This document shows, one piece after another, positions 56,242 to 64,000 of a DNA stretch of 64,000 nucleotides. The translations under genes were made by a program, and so were the position numbers. The notes under the pieces are model-generated. The model had not been told where the DNA came from and searched no databases. It saw only the letters and a program-made list of their open reading frames with translations. This stretch comes from Pseudonocardia sediminis (GTDB taxonomy: Bacteria; Actinomycetota; Actinomycetes; Mycobacteriales; Pseudonocardiaceae): assembly GCF_004217185.1 (NCBI RefSeq), contig NZ_SHKL01000001.1, forward strand, positions 4,896,001 to 4,960,000, written 5' to 3'. Within the stretch, counting starts at the first letter, position 1, and every line of letters begins with the position of its first letter.

Positions 56242-56262
56242 ATGTTCAGCTCAGCTAAACAT
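56242..56262. promoter_or_regulatory. 21-bp dyad operator of the XRE-TetR regulator
   Basis: ATGTTCAGCT at 56242-56251 and AGCTAAACAT at 56253-56262 pair at nine of ten positions about a central C. Related half-sites TAAACA (56324) and TGTTCAG (56367) occur nearer the cyclase gene. Confidence 0.65.
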
Positions 56263-56291
56263 CTCCCGCGGAAGTGCCCCGGCACAACCCA

Positions 56292-56320
56292 TTGACGGCC
56301 ATTTATGTGTCCTGCATCAT
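56292..56320 (+). promoter_or_regulatory. promoter of the cyclase group
   Basis: TTGACG at 56292-56297 and CATCAT at 56315-56320 with a 17-base spacer, 68 bases before the ATG; the half-site TAAACA follows the -10 element. Confidence 0.5.
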
Positions 56321-56387
56321 CGCCTAAACACGACCCGAGCGAGCGATCGCACGCGTGTGCGCACGTGTTCAGACAAGGGAGACAACG

Positions 56388-57353
56388 ATGTCCGAGACCC
56401 CCACGATGGCCGAGCTGCTGGGCGCCGACACCCCCTCGAACTGGGGCAAGTGGGGCCCGGACGACGAGGTCGGCTCCCTGAACTATCTCGACGCGGCCCA
56501 GGTGCTGCGCGGTGCGCAGCACATCAGGTCGGGTGAGGTGTTCCCGCTGCAGGCCGCGATGGGCCACCCGCACGGCGACCCGGTCTTCCCCGGCCGCGAG
56601 AGCATCAACCGCACCGTGGTCTGGGACGAGTCGTCCTGGGACGAGGGCAAGGAGGGCGCACCGGCGTTCCCCGGCGGCCTGCACTACGCCGACGACAAGG
56701 CCGAGATCTTCCTGCAGGGCTCGACGCAGTACGACGCGCTGGGCCACGTCTGGTACGACGACAAGATCTGGAACGGCTACGACGCCCGCACCACCGTCGA
56801 CGTCCTGTCCAAGGCCTCCGTGCAGCCGATCGCCGAGCGCGGTGTCGTCGGGCGCGGCGTGCTGATCGACATGGCCCGTCACCGCGGGAAGCGGTGGCTG
56901 GACAAGGGCGAGACGTTCGACCACAACGACCTCGAGGCCGCCGCGAAGGCCCAGGGCGTCGAGCTCGGGCAGCGCGACATCCTGCTCATCCGCACCGGCT
57001 TCCTGACCTACTTCTACGAGACCCCGGCGGAGGAGTTCTACGCGAACTTCGTCGAGCCGGGCCTGACCTACTCCCGCGAGCTGGTCGAGTGGTTCCAGAA
57101 CCGCGAGATCCCGAACCTGATCACGGACACGATCGCCAACGAGGTCACCGCGAACCCGGAGACCGGGGTCCTGCTGCCGCTGCACTGCGCCCTGATGCGC
57201 AACCTCGGCGTCGTGCTCACCGAGATCTGCATCCTGGACAAGCTCGCCGACGCCTGCGCCGCGGACAACCGCTGGGACTTCCTCTACACCGCTGCTCCGC
57301 TCAACGTCGTCGGCGGCTCGGGGGCGCCCGTCAACCCGGTCGTGATCCGGTGA
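56388..57353 (+). CDS. cyclase family protein (kynurenine-formamidase-like fold)
   Basis: 321 aa, metal-dependent hydrolase family. Seen: WGKWGPDDEVGSLNYLDAAQ, a segment shared by fungal and bacterial cyclase-family members; GSTQYDALGHVWYDD, in place of the common HxGTHxDAPxH motif, so one metal His is replaced by Gln; RGVLIDMARHRGK; DILLIRTGFLTYF; and PLHCALMRNLGVVLTEIC. First of three rightward genes that may work on one carboxylic acid or amide. ATG behind AAGGGAGACAACG. Confidence 0.9.
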   Translation: MSETPTMAELLGADTPSNWGKWGPDDEVGSLNYLDAAQVLRGAQHIRSGEVFPLQAAMGHPHGDPVFPGRESINRTVVWDESSWDEGKEGAPAFPGGLHYADDKAEIFLQGSTQYDALGHVWYDDKIWNGYDARTTVDVLSKASVQPIAERGVVGRGVLIDMARHRGKRWLDKGETFDHNDLEAAAKAQGVELGQRDILLIRTGFLTYFYETPAEEFYANFVEPGLTYSRELVEWFQNREIPNLITDTIANEVTANPETGVLLPLHCALMRNLGVVLTEICILDKLADACAADNRWDFLYTAAPLNVVGGSGAPVNPVVIR

Positions 57354-57387
57354 GCACCGACGACGCACTCCCTTCCGTGGAGGAGAC

Positions 57388-59064
57388 ATGAGCACCGCGG
57401 GCACCGGGCTCTACGGCGAGCGCCCGTGGCTGGCGCGCTACCGCGAGGACTACCCGACCGACATCACGCCCGAGTTCGACTCGATGCTGGCGCTGTTCGA
57501 GGCCTCCCTCGCGCGCGCCCCGCAGACCGAGATCGTCAAGTACTTCGACGGCTCGATCACGCTCGCCCGCCTCGACGAGCTCTCCGACGCCTTCGCCGTC
57601 GCGCTGACCGAGCGCGGCTTCGCGAAGGGTGACCGGCTCGCGACGTACCTGCAGAACATCCCGCAGGCCCTGATCGCGGTGATCGGGACGTGGAAGGCCG
57701 GCGGCATCGTCGTCTCCATCAACCCGATGAGCCGCGAGCGGGAGCTGACCACGCTGCTCGGCGACTGCGGCGCGACCGCGATCCTGGCGCAGGACGACCT
57801 CTGGGAGATCGCGAAGTCGGTCGTGCCCGACACCGTGGTCCGGATCGCGTGGACGACCTCGCCGCTGGAGTACCAGACCCGGCACGACGAGCGGCTGTTC
57901 ACGGGCGTTCAGGCGTTCACCCCGGAGGGCACCGAGGACCTGGCGACCGTCCTGGAGGCGGCCGCCGGGAAGGAGCCCGACCCGGTCGAGCTGGGCCCGG
58001 ACGACGTCGCGTTCCTCGGCTACACCTCCGGCACCACCGGGCCGCCGAAGGGCGCGATGAACACCCACCGCAACGTGGTGTTCAACGCCCAGACCTACCG
58101 GGACTGGATCAAGCTCGACGAGAGCGACACCGTCCTCGGCGTCGCGCCGCTGTTCCACATCACCGGCGTCGTGGGGCACATCGCGATCGCGCTGCTGCTC
58201 CCGGCCCCGCTGGTGCTGGCCTACCGGTTCGACCCGGGCGTCATGCTCGACGCGATCCGCGAGCACCGTCCGACGTTCTCGATCGGCTCCATCACCGTGT
58301 TCATCGCGCTGATGAACATCGACGGCGTGCAGCGCGAGGACCTCGGCTCGTTCCGGCGGATCTACTCCGGCGGGGCACCGATCCCGCCGAGCACGGTGAA
58401 GGCGTTCTCCGACCAGTTCGGCATCTACATCCACAACTTCTACGGGCTGACCGAGACGAACTCGCCCTCGCACGGGGTGCCCTTCGAGGGTGACGCCCCG
58501 GTCGACGAGGCCTCCGGTGCGCTCTCGGTCGGCGTGCCGATCTTCTCCACCACGGTGGCGATCGTCCGCGACGACGGCACCCCCGCCGACGTCGGCGAGG
58601 TGGGCGAGATCGTCACCCGCGGCCCGCAGGTGGTGCCGGGCTACTGGAACAAGCCGGAGGAGACGCAGAACGCGCTGCGCGCGCCGGACGGCTCGGTCGC
58701 CCTGTTCACCGGCGACGTCGGCTACATGGACGACAAGGGCTGGTTCTACGTCGTCGACCGCAAGAAGGACCAGATCAACGCCGGCGGCTACAAGGTCTGG
58801 CCGCGCGAGGTGGAGGACGTGCTCTACGAGCACCCCGCCGTCCGCGAGGCCGCCGTGGTCGGCGTCCCCGACGAGTACCGCGGCGAGACCGTCAAGGCGT
58901 TCGTCTCGGTGCGTCCGGGGCAGGACGTCACGCCGGACGAGCTGATCGCGTTCTGCAAGGAGCGGATGTCGGCCTACAAGTACCCCCGTCAGGTCGAGCT
59001 GCTCGACGAGATCCCCAAGACCGTCACCGGCAAGCTGCTGCGCCGCGAGCTGCGCGGCCGGTAG
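57388..59064 (+). CDS. AMP-binding acyl-CoA ligase
   Basis: 558 aa adenylate-forming enzyme that activates a carboxylic acid to its CoA thioester. Seen: P-loop-like motif GYTSGTTGPPKGAM at about 212-225; APLFHITGVVGHIAIALLLP; YSGGAPIPPSTVKAFS; YGLTETNSPSHG; RGPQVVPGYWNKPEETQNAL; the hinge DRKKDQINAGGYKVWPREVE; and the C-terminal catalytic Lys in PKTVTGKLLRREL. 34 bp after the cyclase stop with a GAGGAG site, so co-transcribed. Acid substrate not predictable. Confidence 0.95.
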   Translation: MSTAGTGLYGERPWLARYREDYPTDITPEFDSMLALFEASLARAPQTEIVKYFDGSITLARLDELSDAFAVALTERGFAKGDRLATYLQNIPQALIAVIGTWKAGGIVVSINPMSRERELTTLLGDCGATAILAQDDLWEIAKSVVPDTVVRIAWTTSPLEYQTRHDERLFTGVQAFTPEGTEDLATVLEAAAGKEPDPVELGPDDVAFLGYTSGTTGPPKGAMNTHRNVVFNAQTYRDWIKLDESDTVLGVAPLFHITGVVGHIAIALLLPAPLVLAYRFDPGVMLDAIREHRPTFSIGSITVFIALMNIDGVQREDLGSFRRIYSGGAPIPPSTVKAFSDQFGIYIHNFYGLTETNSPSHGVPFEGDAPVDEASGALSVGVPIFSTTVAIVRDDGTPADVGEVGEIVTRGPQVVPGYWNKPEETQNALRAPDGSVALFTGDVGYMDDKGWFYVVDRKKDQINAGGYKVWPREVEDVLYEHPAVREAAVVGVPDEYRGETVKAFVSVRPGQDVTPDELIAFCKERMSAYKYPRQVELLDEIPKTVTGKLLRRELRGR

Positions 59065-59081
59065 CCCGGCGACCCGAAGAC

Positions 59082-59116
59082 CGCGCCGGCCCCGGACATC
59101 GTCCGTGGCCGGCGCG
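59082..59116 (+). terminator. terminator after the CoA ligase gene
   Basis: CGCGCCGGCC at 59082-59091 pairs with GGCCGGCGCG at 59107-59116; an inner CGGAC/GTCCG stem completes the hairpin. Confidence 0.8.
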
Positions 59117-59188
59117 TTCCATGACTCCCAGGAGGAACCCCGTGCGTGCCGCACCGCCCGTGTCCCCCGTCCCGACGGGCCCCGTCTC

Positions 59189-60241
59189 GTGAGCGCGCCG
59201 GAGGGGCTCGATCTGCCGAAGCTGCAGGCGTTCCTCGAGGAGCAGGTCCCGGGCACCGGTGAGCTGCGCGCCGAGCTGATCGCGGGTGGGCGGTCGAACC
59301 TGACCTACCGGCTCACCGCGCGGAGCGGAGCGGGAGCGGGCATCGGCACCGACGGGACGGCCGACTGGGTGCTGCGGCGCCCGCCGCTGGGCGGACTCAC
59401 CCCGTCGGCGCACGACATGGAGCGCGAGTACCGCGTCGTGGACGCGTTGCAGGGCACGGACGTCCCGGTCGCGCCGACCGTCGTGCACACCGAGGACACC
59501 GACGTCATCGGCGCTCCGTTCGCGGTGGTCGGGCACGTCGCGGGGCAGGTCCTGCGCAGCCGCGGCGACCTCGATGCGCTCTCCGACGACGACGTGCACC
59601 GCTGCGCGAACGCGCTGGTGGACACGCTCGTCGCGCTGCACGCCGTCGATCCGGCGTCGGTCGGGCTGGAGTCGTTCGGCCGGCCGTCGGGATACCTGGA
59701 GCGGCAGGTGAAGCGCTGGTACGACCAGTGGGGCCGGGTCGCGACCCGGGAGCTGCCCGACGTCGACCGGCTGCACGGCAAGCTCGCCGACGCGTGCCCG
59801 GCCGACAGCGGCTCGGCGATCGTGCACGGCGACTTCCGCGTCGACAACGTGATCCTCGACCCCGGCGACGTCGGTGTGGTGCGGGCCGTCGTCGACTGGG
59901 AGATGGCGACGCTCGGCGACCCGCTGGCCGACATCGCGCTGCACGTCGTCTACTCCGACCCGGCGTTCGACCCGGTGCTCGGCGGGGAGGCGGCCTCGAC
60001 GAGCCCGCGGATGCCCTCGCGCGAGCACCTGATCGAGCGCTACGCGGCGGGCTCGGGCCGCGACGTCGGCAACCTGTCGTTCGCGCTCGGGCTGGGCTAC
60101 TTCAAGATCGCCGTGATCGCCGAGGGCATCCACGCCCGCTACGTCGCCGGGCACACCGTCGGCTCCGGGTTCGAGACGGTCGGCGAGGCCGTGCCGCTGC
60201 TGATCGCGGCCGGCCTGGACGCGCTGGCGGCGCAGGACTGA
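59189..60241 (+). CDS. phosphotransferase family protein (APH fold, ACAD10-like)
   Basis: 350 aa. Seen: FLEEQVPGTGELRAELIAGG, SNLTYRLTARSG as the ATP-binding loop, WVLRRPPLGGLTPSAHDMER, catalytic loop IVHGDFRVDNVILDP, and AVVDWEMATLGDPLADIALH with the metal Asp. Related proteins phosphorylate hydroxyacyl-CoA during beta-oxidation of hydroxylated fatty acids (as in ACAD10/11), which fits its place after a CoA ligase. GTG at 59189 chosen; an upstream frame from 59105 overlaps the terminator. Confidence 0.88.
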   Translation: MSAPEGLDLPKLQAFLEEQVPGTGELRAELIAGGRSNLTYRLTARSGAGAGIGTDGTADWVLRRPPLGGLTPSAHDMEREYRVVDALQGTDVPVAPTVVHTEDTDVIGAPFAVVGHVAGQVLRSRGDLDALSDDDVHRCANALVDTLVALHAVDPASVGLESFGRPSGYLERQVKRWYDQWGRVATRELPDVDRLHGKLADACPADSGSAIVHGDFRVDNVILDPGDVGVVRAVVDWEMATLGDPLADIALHVVYSDPAFDPVLGGEAASTSPRMPSREHLIERYAAGSGRDVGNLSFALGLGYFKIAVIAEGIHARYVAGHTVGSGFETVGEAVPLLIAAGLDALAAQD

Positions 60242-60402
60242 CCGTCCCAGTCCCCGGGGCGTTCCCGATCGTGACGACCCGGGACCGGCGCCGCCGCACC
60301 GTCCCGTGACACCGGGCTGCCACACTCGGGCCGTCGACGGGAGGGTGGGCGGCGCGCCGCGGTGCCGGCCACGGGCGGACCAGGGGACACAGGGGGCGAA
60401 GC

Positions 60403-61371
60403 ATGGACGTGAGCGCGGAACCGACGCACACCGCCGACACGCCGGTGGACACCGGGCCGCCGCCCGGGGCCGACGTGACCCTGCCGATCTCCGCCGTCGC
60501 CGACCGCACGGGGATCAGCCCGTCCACCCTGCGGGTGTGGCAGCGCCGGTACGGCCTCGGTGCCACCCGCACCTCCCCCGGCGGCCACCGCCGCTACGGC
60601 GCCGACGACGTGAGGCGCATCGAGGCGGCCCAGCGCCTGGTCGGCCAGGGGGTGTCGGCGGCCGACGCGGCCCGGGTCGTGCTGGCGGCCCAGGCCCCGG
60701 CCCCGCCGACCGACGGCGACGTCTATCCCGGCACCGCCACCCTGTGGACCGCCGACGACGAGCTCGTGCTGCCCCTGGCCGCGGACCCGGCCGCGCACCG
60801 GCTGGGCGCCGCCGCGATGAACCTGGACGGGCCGCTGGTCCGCACGCTGATGCAGCAGTACCTGGACCGGCACGGCGTGGTCGCCACCTGGGAGGCCGTC
60901 CTGCGGCCGGTCCTGGCCGCGATCGGGCGGCACTGGGCCGATCTGCCCCTCGGGATCGCGGTGGAACACATGGTCTCCCACATCGCGACGACCGTGCTCG
61001 CCGAGACGGCGTCGCGCGTGGACGCCCGCCAGGCACCCGCGGTGCTGCTGTCCTCCCATCCCGGGGAGGAGCACGTCCTGCCGCTCCTGGTCCTGGCCGC
61101 CGCCCTGGGCGAGCGTGGCGACGTCGCCGCCGTGCTGGACCCGCGCCTGTCGCCCGCCGAGGCCCCGCCCGGGGTCGACGTGGTGGTGGTGTTCGTCCTG
61201 CTCCCGCAGTTCGCCGAGACCGCCGCACTGGACGCGTTCGGGCCGTCCGCACTGATCGCCGCCGGACCGGGGTGGAACCGGGCCGAGCTCCCGGCCCGGG
61301 TGCACCACGTCGACGACGTGCAGGGTGCCCTCGACCTGATCGTGGACCTCACCCGCACGGTCGGCGCCTGA
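60403..61371 (+). CDS. CarH-type MerR regulator with B12-binding photosensor domain
   Basis: 322 aa. Represses target genes in the dark with adenosylcobalamin and releases DNA in light, by family. Seen: MerR HTH at about 27-80 (AVADRTGISPSTLRVWQRRY, TSPGGHRRYGADDVRRIEAA); helical bundle with the light-sensing W-x9-EH motif (Trp178, Glu188, His189); then a B12-binding Rossmann domain where PGEEHVLP (Glu222, His224) matches E-x-H-x-x-G except that Gly is Pro227. His224 would be the lower axial ligand. ATG at 60403 after GGGGGCGAAGC. Three 11-bp direct repeats follow the gene. Confidence 0.88.
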   Translation: MDVSAEPTHTADTPVDTGPPPGADVTLPISAVADRTGISPSTLRVWQRRYGLGATRTSPGGHRRYGADDVRRIEAAQRLVGQGVSAADAARVVLAAQAPAPPTDGDVYPGTATLWTADDELVLPLAADPAAHRLGAAAMNLDGPLVRTLMQQYLDRHGVVATWEAVLRPVLAAIGRHWADLPLGIAVEHMVSHIATTVLAETASRVDARQAPAVLLSSHPGEEHVLPLLVLAAALGERGDVAAVLDPRLSPAEAPPGVDVVVVFVLLPQFAETAALDAFGPSALIAAGPGWNRAELPARVHHVDDVQGALDLIVDLTRTVGA

Positions 61372-61400
61372 GCCCCCGGCACCGGGCACGACCGGCATCC

Positions 61401-61433
61401 GTCCACATTTTGTCCAACTCGTGTCCAGTTTCT
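61401..61433 (+). promoter_or_regulatory. three 11-bp direct repeats, candidate CarH operator
   Basis: GTCCA begins at 61401, 61412 and 61423, an exact 11-bp period, in an AT-richer stretch 30 bp after the CarH-like gene and about 100-130 bp before the GAF-ANTAR gene. CarH of Thermus binds 11-bp direct repeats with one head per repeat; the repeat sequence here differs from the known TnTACA core. Confidence 0.55.
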
Positions 61434-61533
61434 CATTGCGCGGGGCCTCGATGCGCGAGAGCGTGGCCGCATCGTGCCGACCACCCATCGCAAACGATCG
61501 ACCCACAGCCCGTCCGGTGACCGTGAGGGCCGG

Positions 61534-62247
61534 ATGGGGCGTGCCTTCGTGGAGATCTCCGTCGCGGCCGTCGGGGACCCCGACGCGGCGGCCGTGTCCT
61601 CCACCCTGGTCGACGTCAGCCTCGACCTGCTCGCCACGGACGCGGCCGGCCTGACGCTCGGCGACTCGCGCCCGGAGCTGCGTCTGGCGGCGACGTCGAA
61701 CCCCGACGCGGAGGCGCTCGGGCTCCTCGAGCTCGACGTCGGCGAGGGGCCCGGACTGGACTGCTACCGCACCGCCGAGCCGGTGGTGGTCGCCGACCTG
61801 CTCACCGACGACCGGTGGCCCCGCTTCACCGCCGCCGCGGCCGGCATCGCCACCGTCCGGTCGGTGCACGCGCTGCCGGTGCACCGACGCGGCCTCGTGC
61901 TCGGCGTGCTGGTCCTCCTCGACGGCACGCCGGGCCCGTTGTCCCGCCCCGATCTCGCGCTGGGGCAGGCGTTCGCCGACACCGCCGCCGTCGCGATCCT
62001 GCGCGACCGGGAGGTCCGCCGCGTGCAGGGCGTCGCGGCGCAGCTGCAAGGCGCCCTGGACGGCCGGGTCGCCGTGGAGCAGGCGAAGGGGTTCGTCGCC
62101 CAGCACCACGGGGTGGACGTGGACACCGCGTTCCGCCTGCTGCGCGAGCAGGCCAGGGCCCTGCGGCTGCAGCTGCCCGACATCGCCCGCCTCGTCGTCG
62201 CCGGCGAGGTCGTCCCCGGCGGTCCGGCGCCCTCGCCGGACGCCTGA
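61534..62247 (+). CDS. GAF and ANTAR domain regulator
   Basis: 237 aa. Seen: GAF sensor domain at about 20-150 (AAGLTLGDSRPELRLAATSN, LDVGEGPGLDCYRTAEPVVV, RSVHALPVHRRGLVLGVLVL) and ANTAR RNA-binding domain at about 165-228 (LQGALDGRVAVEQAKGFVAQ, HHGVDVDTAFRLLREQARAL, LPDIARLVV). ANTAR proteins bind paired hexaloops and prevent transcription termination. ATG at 61534 chosen; the frame is open from GTG 61474. Its promoter region carries the candidate CarH operator, which would place it under light control. Confidence 0.9.
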   Translation: MGRAFVEISVAAVGDPDAAAVSSTLVDVSLDLLATDAAGLTLGDSRPELRLAATSNPDAEALGLLELDVGEGPGLDCYRTAEPVVVADLLTDDRWPRFTAAAAGIATVRSVHALPVHRRGLVLGVLVLLDGTPGPLSRPDLALGQAFADTAAVAILRDREVRRVQGVAAQLQGALDGRVAVEQAKGFVAQHHGVDVDTAFRLLREQARALRLQLPDIARLVVAGEVVPGGPAPSPDA

Positions 62248-62272
62248 CCCCCGCTACGGAGACCGCGGCGTC

Positions 62273-63457
62273 TCAGCCGACCAGTGCGGTCGCCGGCGCG
62301 GCGGCGTCCTGGCCGTGGGAGTGGACCCAGGAGTAGCGGTCCAGGTAGTGCGCCAGACCCGCGTCACGCTCCGCGGCCTCGGGGGTCCCGGACGCGATGT
62401 GCAGCAGCGTCCCGGTGTCCCACGCACTGCGGGCGACGGCGCGGGTCCGGGCCCGGCGACGGCGTGGGTACTCGGCCAGCGCCTCGTCCGGCCCGAGCGT
62501 GGACAGCAGCCCGGCGAGCTCGGCGGCGTCCTCGATAGACTGGTTCGCGCCCTGGCCGTGGTGCGGCAGCATCGCGTGGCAGGCGTCGCCGATCAACGTC
62601 ACGCGCCCGCGCGTCCAGGTGGTGAGCGGAGGCTGGGTCAGCAGCGGCCAGCGCGGGCTCTGCGGGACCGCGGCCAGCATCTCGCGCACGGCGGGGTGCC
62701 AGCCGGCGAACCCGTCGAGCAGCTCGTTCTCCGCCGCCTCGCGTGTGCCGCCCTCCCACTCCTGCGGGCCGCAGAGCACCGCGAAGAAGTTGACGGTCTC
62801 GTCGTTCTCGCCGAGGGCGTAGTGCAGCAGGTGCGCGTCGGCACCCATCCAGAACTGGATGGCCAGCGGGTCGGGCAGGCTCGGCAGTGCCTCGACCGGG
62901 ACCAGGCCCCGGAACGCGCTGGTGCCGGAGTAGACCGGCCCGGACCCGGGCCCGGCGACGAAGTCGCGGACGATCGAGTGCACGCCGTCCGCACCGATGA
63001 CGACGTCGGCGGAGACGGTGGTGCCGTCGGCGAGGGTGATCTCGGCGCCGTCGTCGTCGCTGTCCACCGAGGCGACGGCGCTGTCGAGGTGCAGGTGCTC
63101 CTCGCCGAACGCGGCCGCGAGGCCCTGCTGCAGGTTCACGCGGTGGATGCCCCAGTACGGCGCACCGAACCGGGCCCGGTAGGTCTCACCGCCCGGGTGG
63201 GCTGCGGCGCGCTCGCCGGTGACGCCGTCGCGGTAGATGAGCTCGGTCGGCTGGGTGGAGACCGCGTCCAGGCCCTCGCCGATCCCGAGCCGGTAGAGCT
63301 CGCGGGTGCCGTTGGCGGACAATGCGACGGCCGCGCCGACCTCACGCAACTCGTCGGCGCGCTCGTAGATCTCGACCCGCACACCGGCCTGGCGGAGCGC
63401 GATACCGAGGGTCAGACCTCCGATACCGCCACCGACGATCACAACCTGTGCAGACAT
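62273..63457 (-). CDS. FAD-dependent aromatic monooxygenase (salicylate/3-hydroxybenzoate hydroxylase-like)
   Basis: 394 aa group A flavoprotein monooxygenase. Seen: VVIVGGGIGGLTLGIALRQA (FAD fold), ADVVIGADGVHSIVRDFVAG (DG motif), and TLIGDACHAMLPHHGQGANQ with SIEDAAEL (second FAD motif). WGIHRVNLQQGLAAAF is typical of salicylate hydroxylase relatives. NAD(P)H reduces the flavin and the enzyme hydroxylates an aromatic ring. ATG at 63457 behind AAAGGACC. No ring-cleavage gene lies nearby, so the substrate is open. Convergent with the GAF-ANTAR gene. Confidence 0.93.
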   Translation of the reverse strand: MSAQVVIVGGGIGGLTLGIALRQAGVRVEIYERADELREVGAAVALSANGTRELYRLGIGEGLDAVSTQPTELIYRDGVTGERAAAHPGGETYRARFGAPYWGIHRVNLQQGLAAAFGEEHLHLDSAVASVDSDDDGAEITLADGTTVSADVVIGADGVHSIVRDFVAGPGSGPVYSGTSAFRGLVPVEALPSLPDPLAIQFWMGADAHLLHYALGENDETVNFFAVLCGPQEWEGGTREAAENELLDGFAGWHPAVREMLAAVPQSPRWPLLTQPPLTTWTRGRVTLIGDACHAMLPHHGQGANQSIEDAAELAGLLSTLGPDEALAEYPRRRRARTRAVARSAWDTGTLLHIASGTPEAAERDAGLAHYLDRYSWVHSHGQDAAAPATALVG

Positions 63458-63689
63458 GGTGGTCCTTTCGGTCGACGTGCCGTGCGCTGCGACGATGCCC
63501 CCTTCACCCGTCCGGCTCAGTGATTCGGCCGCGGCACGTGAGGGTGACATTTTGGCGTCGAGCGGAGATTTATCGTAACTCTTCCCGGGAGCCCGCGTTG
63601 TCGCAAGTACCGGCCCCGGTGCCCGGAGTCACCGCGCAGAGGCGCGCGGACGGTCCACCGGTCGGAGGAGGTGCACAGGTGAGCTCCAC

Positions 63690-64000
63690 GTGATCTGGCG
63701 GAAGAGGATCGGGATCGCGGTCCTGGTCTCCGGCGTCCTGGCCGGCGCGGCGATCGGTGCGGGTCCCGCACTCGCCGCCCCCGCCGAGAACGACACCGCG
63801 GGACCGGACCTGCTGCGGGCCCCGGCCGTCGACGCCCCGCAGCTGCAGAACACCGGCATCTGGGAGGCGGACCCGATCGGGATCTGCATGACCAGCGCCT
63901 ACCGCTCGGGTGAGTACGTCCACCAGGGCTGCAACTACGACGACCAGGGTGGCGGCAACCAGTACCGCTGGCCGAACGACACCCTGCTGCGCAACTACAC
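63690..64000 (+). CDS. secreted protein of unknown function, N-terminal part
   Basis: Runs off the window after 103 codons. Seen: Sec signal peptide (WRKRIGIAVLVSGVLAGAAI to PALAAPA, cleavage probably after ALA near residue 29), then ENDTAGPDLLRAPAVDAPQL and a Cys-containing part (IGICMTSAYRSGEYVHQGC, NYDDQGGGNQYRWPNDTLLR). Two Cys in the visible mature part may form a disulfide. Not recognised. GTG at 63690 with AGGTGAGC just before it; other nearby GTG codons meet stops at once. Confidence 0.7.
   Translation, partial: MIWRKRIGIAVLVSGVLAGAAIGAGPALAAPAENDTAGPDLLRAPAVDAPQLQNTGIWEADPIGICMTSAYRSGEYVHQGCNYDDQGGGNQYRWPNDTLLRNY

Noticed and set aside
1..64000. tRNA, rRNA, CRISPR arrays, insertion sequences, prophage genes
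   Set aside because: I looked in intergenic spaces and found no cloverleaf, regularly spaced repeat array or transposase/integrase motif; a tRNA or CRISPR scan would settle it.

Overview
The window reads as chromosome of a high-GC actinobacterium. GC looks to be a little above 70% by eye, starts are often GTG, and many genes overlap by 1-4 bases. The gene set fits Pseudonocardiales, perhaps Pseudonocardia: paired clpP1/clpP2, a WhiA-family protein, DDN-like and mycothiol-type enzymes, and ANTAR and Asp23 proteins. The genus is an inference. I saw no rRNA, tRNA, CRISPR array, transposase or phage gene.

Layout. 1-3616: housekeeping proteostasis block, all leftward (tig, clpP1-clpP2, 5' part of clpX). 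3787-6259: stress block with an Asp23-like protein, CsbD, and a rightward operon of an ECF sigma factor, a zinc-finger/Asp23 fusion and an Asp23 protein. 6323-13567: FhuF-like Fe-S protein, then gltB-gltD. 13641-21876: single genes (DDN-like oxidoreductase, multicopper oxidase, CDF exporter, DedA, HIT, DoxX, SRPBCC, DUF2188 protein) around a repeat-rich gene-free stretch at 18949-19724. 21960-28085: NYN/LOTUS protein, mycothiol-type isomerase, RsbW-like ATPase with a second Asp23-like protein, aldehyde dehydrogenase, hydrolase/DUF5519 fusion, ABM monooxygenase.

28116-40871 is the most unusual region. Two convergent operons meet at about 36.8 kb. The rightward one encodes a DUF364 (putative metal-chelation) protein, a cysteine-synthase-like PLP enzyme with a His-rich repeat tail, an MFS transporter and a complete peptide/nickel-type ABC importer with a double ATPase. 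The leftward one encodes a second binding protein, two permeases without an ATPase, and a PhyH-family oxygenase. Both promoters carry the same spaced dyad, CATCTG-N10-CAGATG (last base C in the second copy). I infer one regulon that makes, exports and re-imports a small metal-binding or amino-acid-derived molecule; the product is unknown.

40931-50617: a WhiA-family protein away from its usual neighbours, an FAD dehydrogenase, gene remnants, an XRE regulator divergent from methionine aminopeptidase, an Lrp regulator divergent from a giant indolepyruvate oxidoreductase, and a TetR regulator with its operators. Three copies of a 62-bp palindromic repeat with compensating arm changes lie here. 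50632-60241: VOC protein, MFS transporter, nuclease, a flavin monooxygenase preceded by a cysteine-type leader peptide, and an XRE-TetR fusion regulator divergent from a cyclase/CoA-ligase/phosphotransferase group. 60403-64000: a CarH-type B12 photoreceptor followed by three 11-bp direct repeats and a GAF-ANTAR regulator, then an FAD monooxygenase and the start of a secreted protein.
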